DNA of 64,000 nucleotides from Obesumbacterium proteus (GTDB taxonomy: Bacteria; Pseudomonadota; Gammaproteobacteria; Enterobacterales; Enterobacteriaceae): the NCBI RefSeq assembly GCF_001586165.1, contig NZ_CP014608.1, positions 1,302,001 to 1,366,000 of the forward strand. Reading direction: 5' to 3'. The notes below the pieces were generated by a model. It made no database searches. It was not told where the DNA came from and saw nothing but the letters and a program-made list of their open reading frames with translations. The position numbers and the translations under genes were made by a program. This document shows, one piece after another, positions 53,909 through 62,281 of the stretch (the stretch's first letter is position 1; each line of letters starts with the position of its first letter).

Positions 53909-54847
53909 CTAGCGATTCTTATACAGGTTATAACCCAACTGCTGGGTGAAGGATGCTGTCATCTTTTGGCCTCGGACGCTGTTACCCATTGCATCAAGCG
54001 GTGGAGAGAATGCCGCAATTCCCATCACTCCCGGAACGACCGTAAGAATTCCGCCACCGACGCCACTCTTGGCGGGTAAGCCAACGGTATAAGCCCAATC
54101 GCCAGAGCTGCCATACATCCCTTCCATGGTCATTTCAGCAAGCAGGAAAGGAATATTTTCTGTGGTTAATACTTTTTTCTGGGTAATTGGATTTATACCG
54201 CCAGCGGCAAAGGTGGCCGCCATGGTCGCAAGCTCAACGGTATTAACTAATGTTGAGCACTGACGGGTATAAACATCGCAGGCTTCCATGGGATCACAGT
54301 ACATAGCGTCCGCAGAATAAAGCAGCCACGCAATGGCTCTATTATGAAAGTTAGTGGTTTGCTCTGAGTGGTTGAGCTCTTCGCACAGGGAAATCGGCGC
54401 ACCGGCGAGCTGTTGCTGAATATCTAGAATGCGCTCCCATCGGTGTTCGCTGCTACTTGCTTTCAGGAGACTAACGGTAGACATGGCACCCGCGTTAACC
54501 AATGGCGATAAGGGTTTTCCGTTATGTAATTCCAACGCAATCACTGAATTAAAGGGTAGCCCCGTCGGATCGGCTCCAATTTTGTTCTGTACCTCTGCTG
54601 GCCCTACGTCTTCGAGTGCTAAGGCAAGGGAACATACTTTAGAAATAGATTCTAACGCAAACCTGAAGTCAGAATCTCCCTGAGACAGAATATCGCCATC
54701 AACGGTGACAATAGCCATGGATGAGACGTTATTTGGGATGCTTGCTAAATAAGGAATATAGTTTGCGTTTTCCCCGCCCTCGAGTAGTGAGAATTGGGAA
54801 TAGGCGTTCACTAATGCATCTTGTACATTATTTAGAATCATGGTCAT
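53909..54847 (-). CDS. glsA: acid-resistance glutaminase (YbaS type)
   Basis: A 312-residue serine-dependent beta-lactamase-fold glutaminase, close to E. coli GlsA1/YbaS (310). The Ser-x-x-Lys catalytic motif is in ALESISKVCSLALAL; other blocks are PLSPLVNAGAMSTVSLL and PAKSGVGGGILTVVPGV. It frees ammonia from glutamine, which takes up a proton, and yields glutamate for GadB. Here it follows gadB and gadC on the same strand, an arrangement that puts glutamine use directly behind the glutamate system. Confidence 0.92.
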   Translation of the reverse strand: MTMILNNVQDALVNAYSQFSLLEGGENANYIPYLASIPNNVSSMAIVTVDGDILSQGDSDFRFALESISKVCSLALALEDVGPAEVQNKIGADPTGLPFNSVIALELHNGKPLSPLVNAGAMSTVSLLKASSSEHRWERILDIQQQLAGAPISLCEELNHSEQTTNFHNRAIAWLLYSADAMYCDPMEACDVYTRQCSTLVNTVELATMAATFAAGGINPITQKKVLTTENIPFLLAEMTMEGMYGSSGDWAYTVGLPAKSGVGGGILTVVPGVMGIAAFSPPLDAMGNSVRGQKMTASFTQQLGYNLYKNR

Positions 54848-54890
54848 AAAGTTAACCCTACTGTGAAATATTTTAATCTCTAAAGAGTAA

Positions 54891-54919
54891 GAAACGCCTA
54901 ATGAATAATTAGGCGTTTC
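54891..54919 (-). terminator. hairpin between gadC and glsA
   Basis: GAAACGCCTAA (54891-54901) and TTAGGCGTTTC (54909-54919) form a perfect 11-base-pair stem with loop of seven, 31 bases past the gadC stop. On the minus strand no T-run follows, so it could be partial or could protect the gadBC message. Confidence 0.5.
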
Positions 54920-54950
54920 AGGGGACTCTTTTTTTGAGGAAAAATGCTAA

Positions 54951-56498
54951 CTATTTACTATCAATTTTCTTTTCGCTGCCAACAACAAAATGATGTGTTG
55001 AACGTGCGCGTGGGTGCATGAAGAAATGCCCCTCTGGCGCGTTGTGAGACTTGATAGGTACGAGGGTCGCATTGGTTGTTTTCCCTTTCTTGGTATGTAG
55101 CGCATAAACGATGAAAGGTATGGACAATACAATCAGGAAACTAACAACCAACAGTTCAACGTAAACATCATTTGCCTCACCGCCTGGTAATGAACTTGGC
55201 GGGAAGAATGAAACAATGAAGGCAAGGATTGAAATTGCTAGCCCAACAACAGCAATCAGAATTTTGAAATTCTTGCCACCAGGGATATGGAAGGCACGCT
55301 TTTTCTCAGGCTGCTTACGGATTAATTGAATATAACCCAAGAACAACATGAAGTAGCTGCAAAGATAAATAACTACCGTCAGCGATAATGCGATAAGGAA
55401 CGACATATTGCTGCCGCCACCGGTATTCGTCAAAATAGTTAACGCAATAGTCGTAATAGCCAATTGAGAAATAACTAAAGCAACGGGCACTCCATTCTTG
55501 TTCACTTTCGCAAAGCTTTTAGGAAGTACGCCCTTCTGTGCAGTGACAAACATTCCTCGTGATGGCCCTACGATCCAAGAGGCAACCTCAGCTAAAACAC
55601 CCAGCATCAACAGTGCGGCAATGATACGAGTCGCCCATTCAAAGCCGGGTCCGTAATGTGAAATAAGCACGTTGAATGTCTGAACGACACCGCTAGACAA
55701 GTTAATGTCATTGTGTGGGATAACGGAAGCAACAGAAAGTCCGCCGATTGAGCTCAAGCAAATAGCGGCAACCATCAGCAGTATCATCGCAATAGGATAA
55801 TCTCGGCCGGGGTTTTTCATTTCATTGACGTGCGTTGCTGACGCTTCTACGCCCATGTAGCTCAGAATAAAGGCAACGAATACGACCAATGTTCCAATTT
55901 GTGTGAAGTCAGGGAAGAACGTTGCGGTGCTCATTTCAATTTGTAATGGTGCGCCGCTCGCTAAGTAGCTAATGGCCAAAACAACCAGAATCAGCGCAGG
56001 CAGTAAAATACCCGCAAAGAAGCCGATTTTTGCGATACGCGCGGTATATTTTGTGCCGCTGAATTGGGTAATAGCTAATGCCCAGAGGATAATTAATCCA
56101 GCAATCGTTTTTGTTATCGGATCTTCATTGAGCGCCGGCCATTTTAGGATGAAGGATAAAGCACCTAAAATAAAATACAGCATCGGGATAAAGCCTACTG
56201 CAATTTGCAGATACCCAAATGAGATTGCGGCAAATCCCCACCGTTCACCGAGAGTCTTGGATACCCAAGTAAAAACACCGCCTTCTTCCCAGCCTTCAAC
56301 CGTGGCCATCTCTGCGGCACACAGGCCAACGGGAATAAACCATAGAATACCGCCGAGCAGCAGAAAGAAGACTAAGCTAAACCCTGATGTTGCAAAGGTG
56401 GGATATTCATATACTGCCATAACCATTGATGCAGTTATGGCAAAGAAACCTAATAATGATAATTGGTTTGTTACCGGTGAGGCTTTTATATTCGCCAT
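54951..56498 (-). CDS. gadC: glutamate/GABA antiporter
   Basis: A 515-residue APC antiporter with 12 helices that matches E. coli GadC (511). It starts with LLGFFAITASMVMAVYEYP and has the binding-site helix LSYMGVEASATHVNEMKNPG. The C-terminal plug that closes the pore at neutral pH is kept (NAPEGHFFMHPRARSTHHFV). The ATG at 56498 has GAAGGA upstream; further upstream codons are not part of the family. It lies 152 bases after gadB on the same strand. Confidence 0.95.
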   Translation of the reverse strand: MANIKASPVTNQLSLLGFFAITASMVMAVYEYPTFATSGFSLVFFLLLGGILWFIPVGLCAAEMATVEGWEEGGVFTWVSKTLGERWGFAAISFGYLQIAVGFIPMLYFILGALSFILKWPALNEDPITKTIAGLIILWALAITQFSGTKYTARIAKIGFFAGILLPALILVVLAISYLASGAPLQIEMSTATFFPDFTQIGTLVVFVAFILSYMGVEASATHVNEMKNPGRDYPIAMILLMVAAICLSSIGGLSVASVIPHNDINLSSGVVQTFNVLISHYGPGFEWATRIIAALLMLGVLAEVASWIVGPSRGMFVTAQKGVLPKSFAKVNKNGVPVALVISQLAITTIALTILTNTGGGSNMSFLIALSLTVVIYLCSYFMLFLGYIQLIRKQPEKKRAFHIPGGKNFKILIAVVGLAISILAFIVSFFPPSSLPGGEANDVYVELLVVSFLIVLSIPFIVYALHTKKGKTTNATLVPIKSHNAPEGHFFMHPRARSTHHFVVGSEKKIDSK

Positions 56499-56650
56499 TG
56501 TTATTTCCTTCAAACAACAATTACCCTCTCTATCCCGCATGGAATATATTTGTGAAAGGGCAGCTGTTGTCTATTAAATATAGGGAGGCCTAGATCATTT
56601 CAATCTAATAAAGTTATTGATTAAATAATCCTAGGAAAAACCAATAGAAT

Positions 56651-58051
56651 TTAACCGTGATTAAATCCACTGGCTTCTTTTTCCGATAGAGCATGGCTGA
56701 CTGGATGTTTTTCGAAATAATCTAGTGCCCGCTTCATATCATCAATCAGTAGGCTACCGAGATCGCGGCTAACGCCATGTCGCACTAAAATGCGTTGAAC
56801 CACGAGATCTTCACGCTCAGCAGGCATGGAATAGGCTGGTACCTGCCAACCACGACTGCGCAGTCTGTCAGCCAAGTCATACAAGGTATAGCCATTTGTT
56901 GCTGCGTTGTCTTTGAGCTTCCAAGCCAGTGCTGGGATGCCTTTTTCGCAATCGCCATCAAAGATCATTTCGAATGGGCCAAGTTTTTCAATTTCTTGTG
57001 CTAAATATTGAGCCGTTGAATAACGGGCATTGTGAATTTTGGCATAGCCTTCGCGGCCTAAGCGCAAGAAGTTGTAATACTGCGCAATAATTTGGCCGCC
57101 TGGGCGCGAGAAATTCAGCGCGAAGGTTGGCATGTCGCCACCCAGATAATTGACGTTGAAAATGAGTTCTTGAGGTAGGTCAGCCGCTTCACGCCAAATC
57201 ACCCAGCCTGTCCCGAGTGGTGCAAGGCCGAATTTGTGGCCGGAAGCATTAATAGATTTTACGCGAGGTAAACGGAAATCCCACTCAAGATCCGGTGCAC
57301 AGAATGGGGCTAAGAAACCGCCACTTGCGCCATCAATGTGCATTGGGATATCCAGACCTGTTTCTTTCTGTAGCTGATCGAGGGCGTCATGGACCTGCTT
57401 AACAGGCTCATATTGGCACGTGAAAGTGACGCCGAGCGTTGGCACTACGCCAATGGTATTTTCGTCGACGCGCTTAAGGACTTCTTCTGGGCTCATAATG
57501 AGACGATCGCCTTGCAGCGGAATTTCACGCAGCTCAACGTCAAAATAGCGAGCGAATTTATGCCAGCAAATCTGTACCGGGCCACAGATCAAGTTTGGCT
57601 TATCGGTTGATAGACCTAAGGCTGCACGCTTTTTACGCCATTGCCACTTAAGCGCTAATCCACCCAGCATGGCGGCTTCTGATGAACCAATCGTTGAACA
57701 GCCTAGCGTCGTTTCTGGTGATGGAGAGTTCCAAAGGTCGGCCAGCATATGAACACAGCGAGTTTCAATTTCGGCAGTTTGCGGATATTCATCTTTATCA
57801 ATCATGTTTTTATCAATTGATAAATCCATCAGATCGCGAATTTCTTCATCAACCCATGTTTGGCAAAAAGTTGCCAAATTTTGACGAGAGTTTCCGTCTA
57901 ACATTAATTCATCGCGCACAGCATTGAAAATATTACGCGGGTCATGCTCTTGGGTTGGGAATTTTGTTTTTGGTAATGAAGATGCTAATTCAATGGAAGC
58001 GTAAACATCGTCTAGTCCATCATTGCATTTCAGCGTTTGTTTATTATTCAT
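56651..58051 (-). CDS. gadB: glutamate decarboxylase
   Basis: A 466-residue PLP enzyme, the exact length of E. coli GadA/GadB. The PLP lysine is in SINASGHKFGLAPLG (near 276) and HIDGASGGFLAPF holds the Asp that pairs with the cofactor. The C-terminus ends FNHG, keeping the His at 465 which in E. coli GadB blocks the site at neutral pH. It turns glutamate into GABA and uses a proton. An EvgA-like palindrome lies 175 bases upstream. Confidence 0.96.
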   Translation of the reverse strand: MNNKQTLKCNDGLDDVYASIELASSLPKTKFPTQEHDPRNIFNAVRDELMLDGNSRQNLATFCQTWVDEEIRDLMDLSIDKNMIDKDEYPQTAEIETRCVHMLADLWNSPSPETTLGCSTIGSSEAAMLGGLALKWQWRKKRAALGLSTDKPNLICGPVQICWHKFARYFDVELREIPLQGDRLIMSPEEVLKRVDENTIGVVPTLGVTFTCQYEPVKQVHDALDQLQKETGLDIPMHIDGASGGFLAPFCAPDLEWDFRLPRVKSINASGHKFGLAPLGTGWVIWREAADLPQELIFNVNYLGGDMPTFALNFSRPGGQIIAQYYNFLRLGREGYAKIHNARYSTAQYLAQEIEKLGPFEMIFDGDCEKGIPALAWKLKDNAATNGYTLYDLADRLRSRGWQVPAYSMPAEREDLVVQRILVRHGVSRDLGSLLIDDMKRALDYFEKHPVSHALSEKEASGFNHG

Positions 58052-58224
58052 TTATTACCTCTAAAAGTTTGATGTCATATTTAAGCTAGATACTAGATTC
58101 ACTCTAGTTACATGATTAGACATTATTATTGCTCTCAGTTTTATCAACGAAGGTGCTCTTATTTTCACCATGAGAGTATTTCAATTAACAGTTTCAGACA
58201 GGTCTTCCGAAAATGAAATCATAT

Positions 58225-58240
58225 TCCTACGTGTGTAGGA
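58225..58240. promoter_or_regulatory. EvgA-like palindrome C upstream of gadB
   Basis: TCCTACG-TG-TGTAGGA: perfect six-base arms TCCTAC/GTAGGA, preceded by TT to give TTCCTAC. It is the best match in the window to the TTCYTAC/GTARGAA-type arms that I recall for E. coli EvgA. Confidence 0.65.
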
Positions 58241-58281
58241 TTCTGCTGTCGATTTATATCTTATATGCGAGAATTGTTTTT

Positions 58282-58491
58282 CTATCTTACAAAAGACCAG
58301 ACGCTCGTCGGGATTTTATCGTAGAGTTTATTCATCGTTAGTTCAGCAAGTCGATGATCGGCCGCAGAGTAAAAAATGATAAGGTCGCTTTTGCTGAGTT
58401 TATAATTATTAACTTCAATGACTTTTTCTAGTGTGTCCTTACATGTACAACGGCGAAGCTGGAGTAGCCAATCTTGTTTTGTTTTCTTCAT
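58282..58491 (-). CDS. Hha/YmoA-family small nucleoid modulator
   Basis: A 69-residue protein clearly of the Hha family: WLLQLRRCTCKDTLEKVIE, then FYSAADHRLAELTMNKLYD and SVWSFVR at the C-terminus match Hha. Hha proteins have no DNA-binding motif of their own and bind H-NS to tune silencing of AT-rich, acquired genes. The ATG at 58491 is preferred over the upstream TTG (58506), though neither has a good ribosome site. It lies between gadB and hdeB in AT-rich DNA; the chromosomal hha would be elsewhere, so this is probably an island-borne extra copy. Confidence 0.85.
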   Translation of the reverse strand: MKKTKQDWLLQLRRCTCKDTLEKVIEVNNYKLSKSDLIIFYSAADHRLAELTMNKLYDKIPTSVWSFVR

Positions 58492-58569
58492 GCTAATGGG
58501 GCTCAAGTTTATTTCTTTAACTGTGCGGTGGTTTTTATAAAGTTAATTATTTTGTGAGGTGGATTTCTT

Positions 58570-58800
58570 TTAGTGTATATGTTTTGTAAAACACCTCAAC
58601 GTCAGCGCGAAGCATTTTTTATTACCATTTAGCAATGGGCTATTCATAATGCTCTTTGTAGTGTCTTTTAAATTAACCTTTTGAATTAGATAGGTAATTG
58701 ATGCTTTTTGTATACCGTGCTCACGGTCTGAATGTAGGGTGGATATGCACATAATACCGATAATAAAAATATATATAATCTTCACAAAATTCCTTTGCAT
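58570..58800 (-). CDS. possible small secreted or membrane protein
   Basis: A 76-residue ORF upstream of the hha-like gene on the same strand. Residues 5-20 are hydrophobic (FVKIIYIFIIGIMCIS), with a basic N-terminus, so a signal peptide or single membrane helix is likely; the rest is basic with two more Cys near the end. I recognise no family and the ribosome site is poor. It may be real in view of the island's interest in small regulators, or be chance in AT-rich DNA. Confidence 0.3.
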   Translation of the reverse strand: MQRNFVKIIYIFIIGIMCISTLHSDREHGIQKASITYLIQKVNLKDTTKSIMNSPLLNGNKKCFALTLRCFTKHIH

Positions 58801-59206
58801 TATTTAACAGGTTTATCATATACGTTAGCGCACAGCTCTATATAGTGATACGCATGTTTTGGCAACTGGCTACGATGAATTTATTTTTATTATAGGCTAA
58901 TAAAGCATATTAACTTAAAGCAGGTTTATGTTTTTTATAATGTCTTAATGTTACTGTGGATATGGTAAGTTTTTGAGGTGTTACCGTCTATAGGGCAGGC
59001 ACTAAAAATGCGTAGGTCATGGATTACAGGTGTCAGATAACTCATAAAGTATTATTTTGAAATTATATTCTCTTTATCTATTGTCGCGGTATTTAATTAA
59101 TGGTTTATAAACTTTATATAAACAGAGTGTTTTATTTAATTGAGTTTGTAATTTTAGAATGTATTGTTCTTTTATCAACAACTCATCATTAATTACTAGA
59201 GGCTTT
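58801..59206. other. spacer upstream of hdeB
   Basis: About 400 AT-rich bases with no gene recognised. A lone half site GCGTAGGT occurs at about 59010; the other arm of the palindrome is absent. The hdeB promoter must be here. Confidence 0.4.
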
Positions 59207-59521
59207 ATGAAAAAATCAATCCTTGTCGCCACTCTCTCTGCTGCATTGTTTATTCCCCTGAGTGCAAGTTTTGCTGCTAATGTAGATATGACGCCTAAGA
59301 ATATGAGCTGCAAAGAATTTCTCGATCTTAACCCTAAAGCTATGGCTCCGATAGCCTTCTTTATGCTTGATGATGTAACCGACTATAAAGGCGGTGATTC
59401 TGTTTCTTTGCGTGAATCAGCCGTTATTGCTGTGCCACCGATGGTCGAATTCTGTAAGAAGAACCAAGATAAAAAAGTTTATGAATTTAAAAATAACTTA
59501 CAGAATTTAGTTGCGCACTAA
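59207..59521 (+). CDS. hdeB: periplasmic acid-stress chaperone HdeB
   Basis: A 104-residue precursor with a signal peptide (cleavage near SFAA/NV) and a mature domain of about 80 residues that lines up with HdeB: MSCKEFLDLNPKAMAPIAFFMLD-like core, YKGGDSV and VEFCKKNQDKKVYEFKN. The two Cys form the family disulfide. HdeB binds unfolded periplasmic proteins at about pH 4. AGAGG lies four bases before ATG 59207; an ATG at 59159 is also in frame but adds residues outside the signal peptide. No hdeA is adjacent. Confidence 0.92.
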   Translation: MKKSILVATLSAALFIPLSASFAANVDMTPKNMSCKEFLDLNPKAMAPIAFFMLDDVTDYKGGDSVSLRESAVIAVPPMVEFCKKNQDKKVYEFKNNLQNLVAH

Positions 59522-59734
59522 GATTTAAACCTAAAGCCAAGTACTAAGATTTCTTAGGCTTGGCGAATAATAACGCTCCTTGATTAAAATGAGGGGCGTA
59601 GCTAGCACTTGTTAAAATTCATCGACTTCTTATCTCCACCTCAAAAATCTTCCTCTATACTCTTCGGTGTGCATTTTTTTTACCACTCACAGTGAATCTC
59701 ATTTGTGAGCATCGCGGCGATTCTGGAGGCAGAA

Positions 59735-61195
59735 GTGAACCCATTACACGAAAAACTTAAGAAAAATGAATTCTTTAAAACCGGCTTCTTTGTTGCTGGT
59801 CAATGGCAGGACGCCTCGGATACCTATGAAGTCACTAACCCAGCAACGGGTGAAGTGGTAGCTAAAGTCGCCAATGCAGGGCAAAAAGAGACTCAGGCCG
59901 CAATTCGTGCCGCCAGCGAAGCGTTACCTGCATGGCGTAAAACGACGGCCAAGCAACGCTCTGAAATCCTACAGAATTGGTATCATCTGATTGTTGAAAA
60001 TAAGCCATTTTTAGCCGAGCTGATGGTCGCAGAGCAGGGCAAGCCGCTGAAAGAAGCGCTGGGTGAAGTGGATTATGCCGCCAGTTTTATTCAATGGTTC
60101 GCTGAAGAAGCCAAGCGTGCCAACGGCGAGATCATCCCTCCTGTGAAGCCAGGATCGCGCATTTGGGCTACGCGTGAACCTGTTGGGGTAGTGGCGGCGA
60201 TTACGCCGTGGAACTTCCCGTTAGCGATGTTAACCCGCAAATTAGGCCCTGCGCTTGCTGCGGGCTGTACCGGTTTGATTAAACCCGCCAATGAAACTCC
60301 GCTGTGTGCCTTTGCGTTGCTGGCGCTGGCGCAGAAAGCCGGTGTTCCAGATGGCGTGTTGAACGCAGTTTCGGGGGATACGCTAGCTATCAGTGACGTG
60401 ATCATGGCCAGCAAAGACGTGCGTAAAATTTCGTTTACCGGCTCAACGGGCGTGGGTAAAACCTTGGTGCGTAATGCCGCTGAAACCATGAAAAAGGTGT
60501 CAATGGAGTTGGGTGGCAATGCGCCTTTCATCGTTTTTGAAGACGCTGATTTAGATGCCGCAATTAAAGGCGTGATGGCAAATAAATTCCGCAATGCGGG
60601 ACAAGTGTGCGTATGCATCAACCGTATTTATCTTCACGACAGCATTTACGATACGTTTGTTAGCCGTTTGGCGGATGAAGTACGTAAGCTGAAAGTGGGC
60701 AACGGCATGGACGACGGCGTGAATGTTGGCCCGTTGGTGAGCGAGAAAGGCGTGGATAAAGTGGAACAACACGTCAAAGATGCCCTAGAAAACGGCGGGA
60801 AAGTGGTTGTAGGTGGTCAGCGCCATGCGCTGGGCGGCAATTTCTTCCAGCCAACGCTGATTGCTGAAGCTAACGAAGACATGCTGATGGCATCGGAAGA
60901 AACCTTCGGCCCGGTTGCTGCTTGCTACCGTTTCAAAACTGAAGATGAAGTGATCAAACGCGCCAACGATACGCCGTTTGGTTTAGCGGCTTATTTCTAT
61001 ACTCAGAATCTGTCGCGCGTGTTCCGCGTATCTGAATTATTGGAAAGTGGGATGATCGGCATTAACGAATGTTCGGTTTCAACGGAACTCGCGCCATTTG
61101 GCGGAGTGAAAGAGTCTGGCTTGGGCCGCGAAGGCTCCACGCTGGGTCTGGAAGAGTTTATGGAAGTGAAAACGTTGCACCTCGGTAACCTCTAA
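59735..61195 (+). CDS. GabD-like succinate-semialdehyde dehydrogenase
   Basis: A 486-residue aldehyde dehydrogenase close to E. coli GabD (482). The general base is in MELGGNAPF and the nucleophile Cys in AGQVCVCINR, with the second Cys two residues on, as in GabD. GTG 59735 follows GGAGG by five bases and gives the family N-terminus; a GTG at 59705 is also open. It could work on succinate semialdehyde from GABA or on glutarate semialdehyde. No gabT transaminase is beside it, so placement next to the gad genes may be coincidence or a partial GABA-disposal link. Confidence 0.85.
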   Translation: MNPLHEKLKKNEFFKTGFFVAGQWQDASDTYEVTNPATGEVVAKVANAGQKETQAAIRAASEALPAWRKTTAKQRSEILQNWYHLIVENKPFLAELMVAEQGKPLKEALGEVDYAASFIQWFAEEAKRANGEIIPPVKPGSRIWATREPVGVVAAITPWNFPLAMLTRKLGPALAAGCTGLIKPANETPLCAFALLALAQKAGVPDGVLNAVSGDTLAISDVIMASKDVRKISFTGSTGVGKTLVRNAAETMKKVSMELGGNAPFIVFEDADLDAAIKGVMANKFRNAGQVCVCINRIYLHDSIYDTFVSRLADEVRKLKVGNGMDDGVNVGPLVSEKGVDKVEQHVKDALENGGKVVVGGQRHALGGNFFQPTLIAEANEDMLMASEETFGPVAACYRFKTEDEVIKRANDTPFGLAAYFYTQNLSRVFRVSELLESGMIGINECSVSTELAPFGGVKESGLGREGSTLGLEEFMEVKTLHLGNL

Positions 61196-61451
61196 ATCCT
61201 GACGGGCGAACTGCGTGTGTTTACGTATTTCGCCCTTATAAGACAAACTCTACGCTATTTTCCTATTTGTTCAGTCCATACCTACTGGTGTTTCCTTATT
61301 CTGCGATTATGATAAGTACGAGGGCTGGTTGTTCAGTTCTGCGTAATCACGTGGATGGCGCGGCCTAAAATAAAAATGTGGGTTTCATCTGTGCTTCATT
61401 TTTCGCAATTATTTTAGTTAGATCCTTTATGCAATGGTTGGGTGAGGATGT

Positions 61452-61910
61452 ATGGCAAAGCGTTTATGGACAGGATTACTGATTATTCTGGCATTGAGCG
61501 GGGTGGCATTTCTTAATAGTCAGGCCGCCAATAGTAGTAGCAGCAATGAAGGGCAATCAGTCTCGACGTCAGAAGATATTGAGCAGCTTACCAAGCAGGA
61601 TCGTGTTATCAGCTACTTACGCGAACATCAACGGCTGCCTAGTTTTTACATTACGAAAAAACAGGCGAGGGCGGAAGGATGGGAACCTAGCGCGGGGAAT
61701 TTATGCAGCGTACTTCCTGGCAAAGCGATTGGCGGCGATCGTTTTTCGAATCGTGAAAAACGCTTACCTCAAAAAGCTAAGCGAGTGTGGCGAGAAGCTG
61801 ATATCAATTACCGCTGCGGGCGTCGGCAGGCCGATCGGTTGATCTACTCTAATGATGGGCTGATTTATATAACGCGAGATCACCATCGCAACTTTACTAA
61901 AATGGAGTGA
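61452..61910 (+). CDS. barnase-like secreted or anchored ribonuclease
   Basis: A 152-residue protein with an N-terminal hydrophobic segment (LWTGLLIILALSGVAFL) then a Ser/Asn-rich linker and a barnase domain (about 50-152). The catalytic Glu (WREADINY), Arg (QADRLIYS) and His (TRDHHRNF) of barnase are all present, and the fold line GKAIGGDRFSNRE is kept. The enzyme should cut RNA after G. The hydrophobic start means export or anchoring in the inner membrane. It is followed after 5 bases by its barstar inhibitor. Confidence 0.9.
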   Translation: MAKRLWTGLLIILALSGVAFLNSQAANSSSSNEGQSVSTSEDIEQLTKQDRVISYLREHQRLPSFYITKKQARAEGWEPSAGNLCSVLPGKAIGGDRFSNREKRLPQKAKRVWREADINYRCGRRQADRLIYSNDGLIYITRDHHRNFTKME

Positions 61911-61915
61911 TCAGC

Positions 61916-62194
61916 ATGAATAAAGTTAAGTTTGATTTTAGTCATATTGCCGATCTTCCGGCATTTTATCGCCAGTTTAGCCAAACATTTTCTCTGGATA
62001 GTGAGTTTGGCAACAATCTTGATGCGCTCTGGGATGTGGTGACGGCGGGCATCAAATTGCCGGTAGAGATTGAGTTTATCAATTTTAATGGGCATAAAAA
62101 ACGTCGCTTTGCCGCACTGGTTCTGCTTTTTGAAGAAGCTGAAGAGGAGCTGGAAGGGGCACTACGTTTTAATACGACAGAGAAAGCTCTTTAG
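61916..62194 (+). CDS. barstar-family ribonuclease inhibitor
   Basis: A 92-residue cytosolic protein of the barstar family (YhcO type): KVKFDFSHIADLPAFYRQF at the start, and NNLDALWDVVTAGIKLPVEI with the helix-2 Asp residues that fill the ribonuclease active site. GGAGTGA at 61904-61910 fits ATG 61916. Co-transcribed with the ribonuclease, it protects the cell from enzyme that stays inside. Confidence 0.9.
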   Translation: MNKVKFDFSHIADLPAFYRQFSQTFSLDSEFGNNLDALWDVVTAGIKLPVEIEFINFNGHKKRRFAALVLLFEEAEEELEGALRFNTTEKAL

Positions 62195-62223
62195 AACCGC
62201 ATACACATTGTTGGCGGCTGCAA

Positions 62224-62269
62224 CAGTGCATCCTTCAAGCGGCTATCCGCTTGGCTGAAAGATGCACTG
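62224..62269. repeat. REP-like stem-loop between barstar and darP
   Basis: CAGTGCATC (62224-62232) pairs with GATGCACTG (62261-62269), and inside CAAGCGG pairs with CCGCTTG around a CTAT loop; a four-base bulge separates the two stems. It lies between convergent genes and may end both transcripts. Confidence 0.65.
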
Positions 62270-62281
62270 GCAGGGGCGCCA

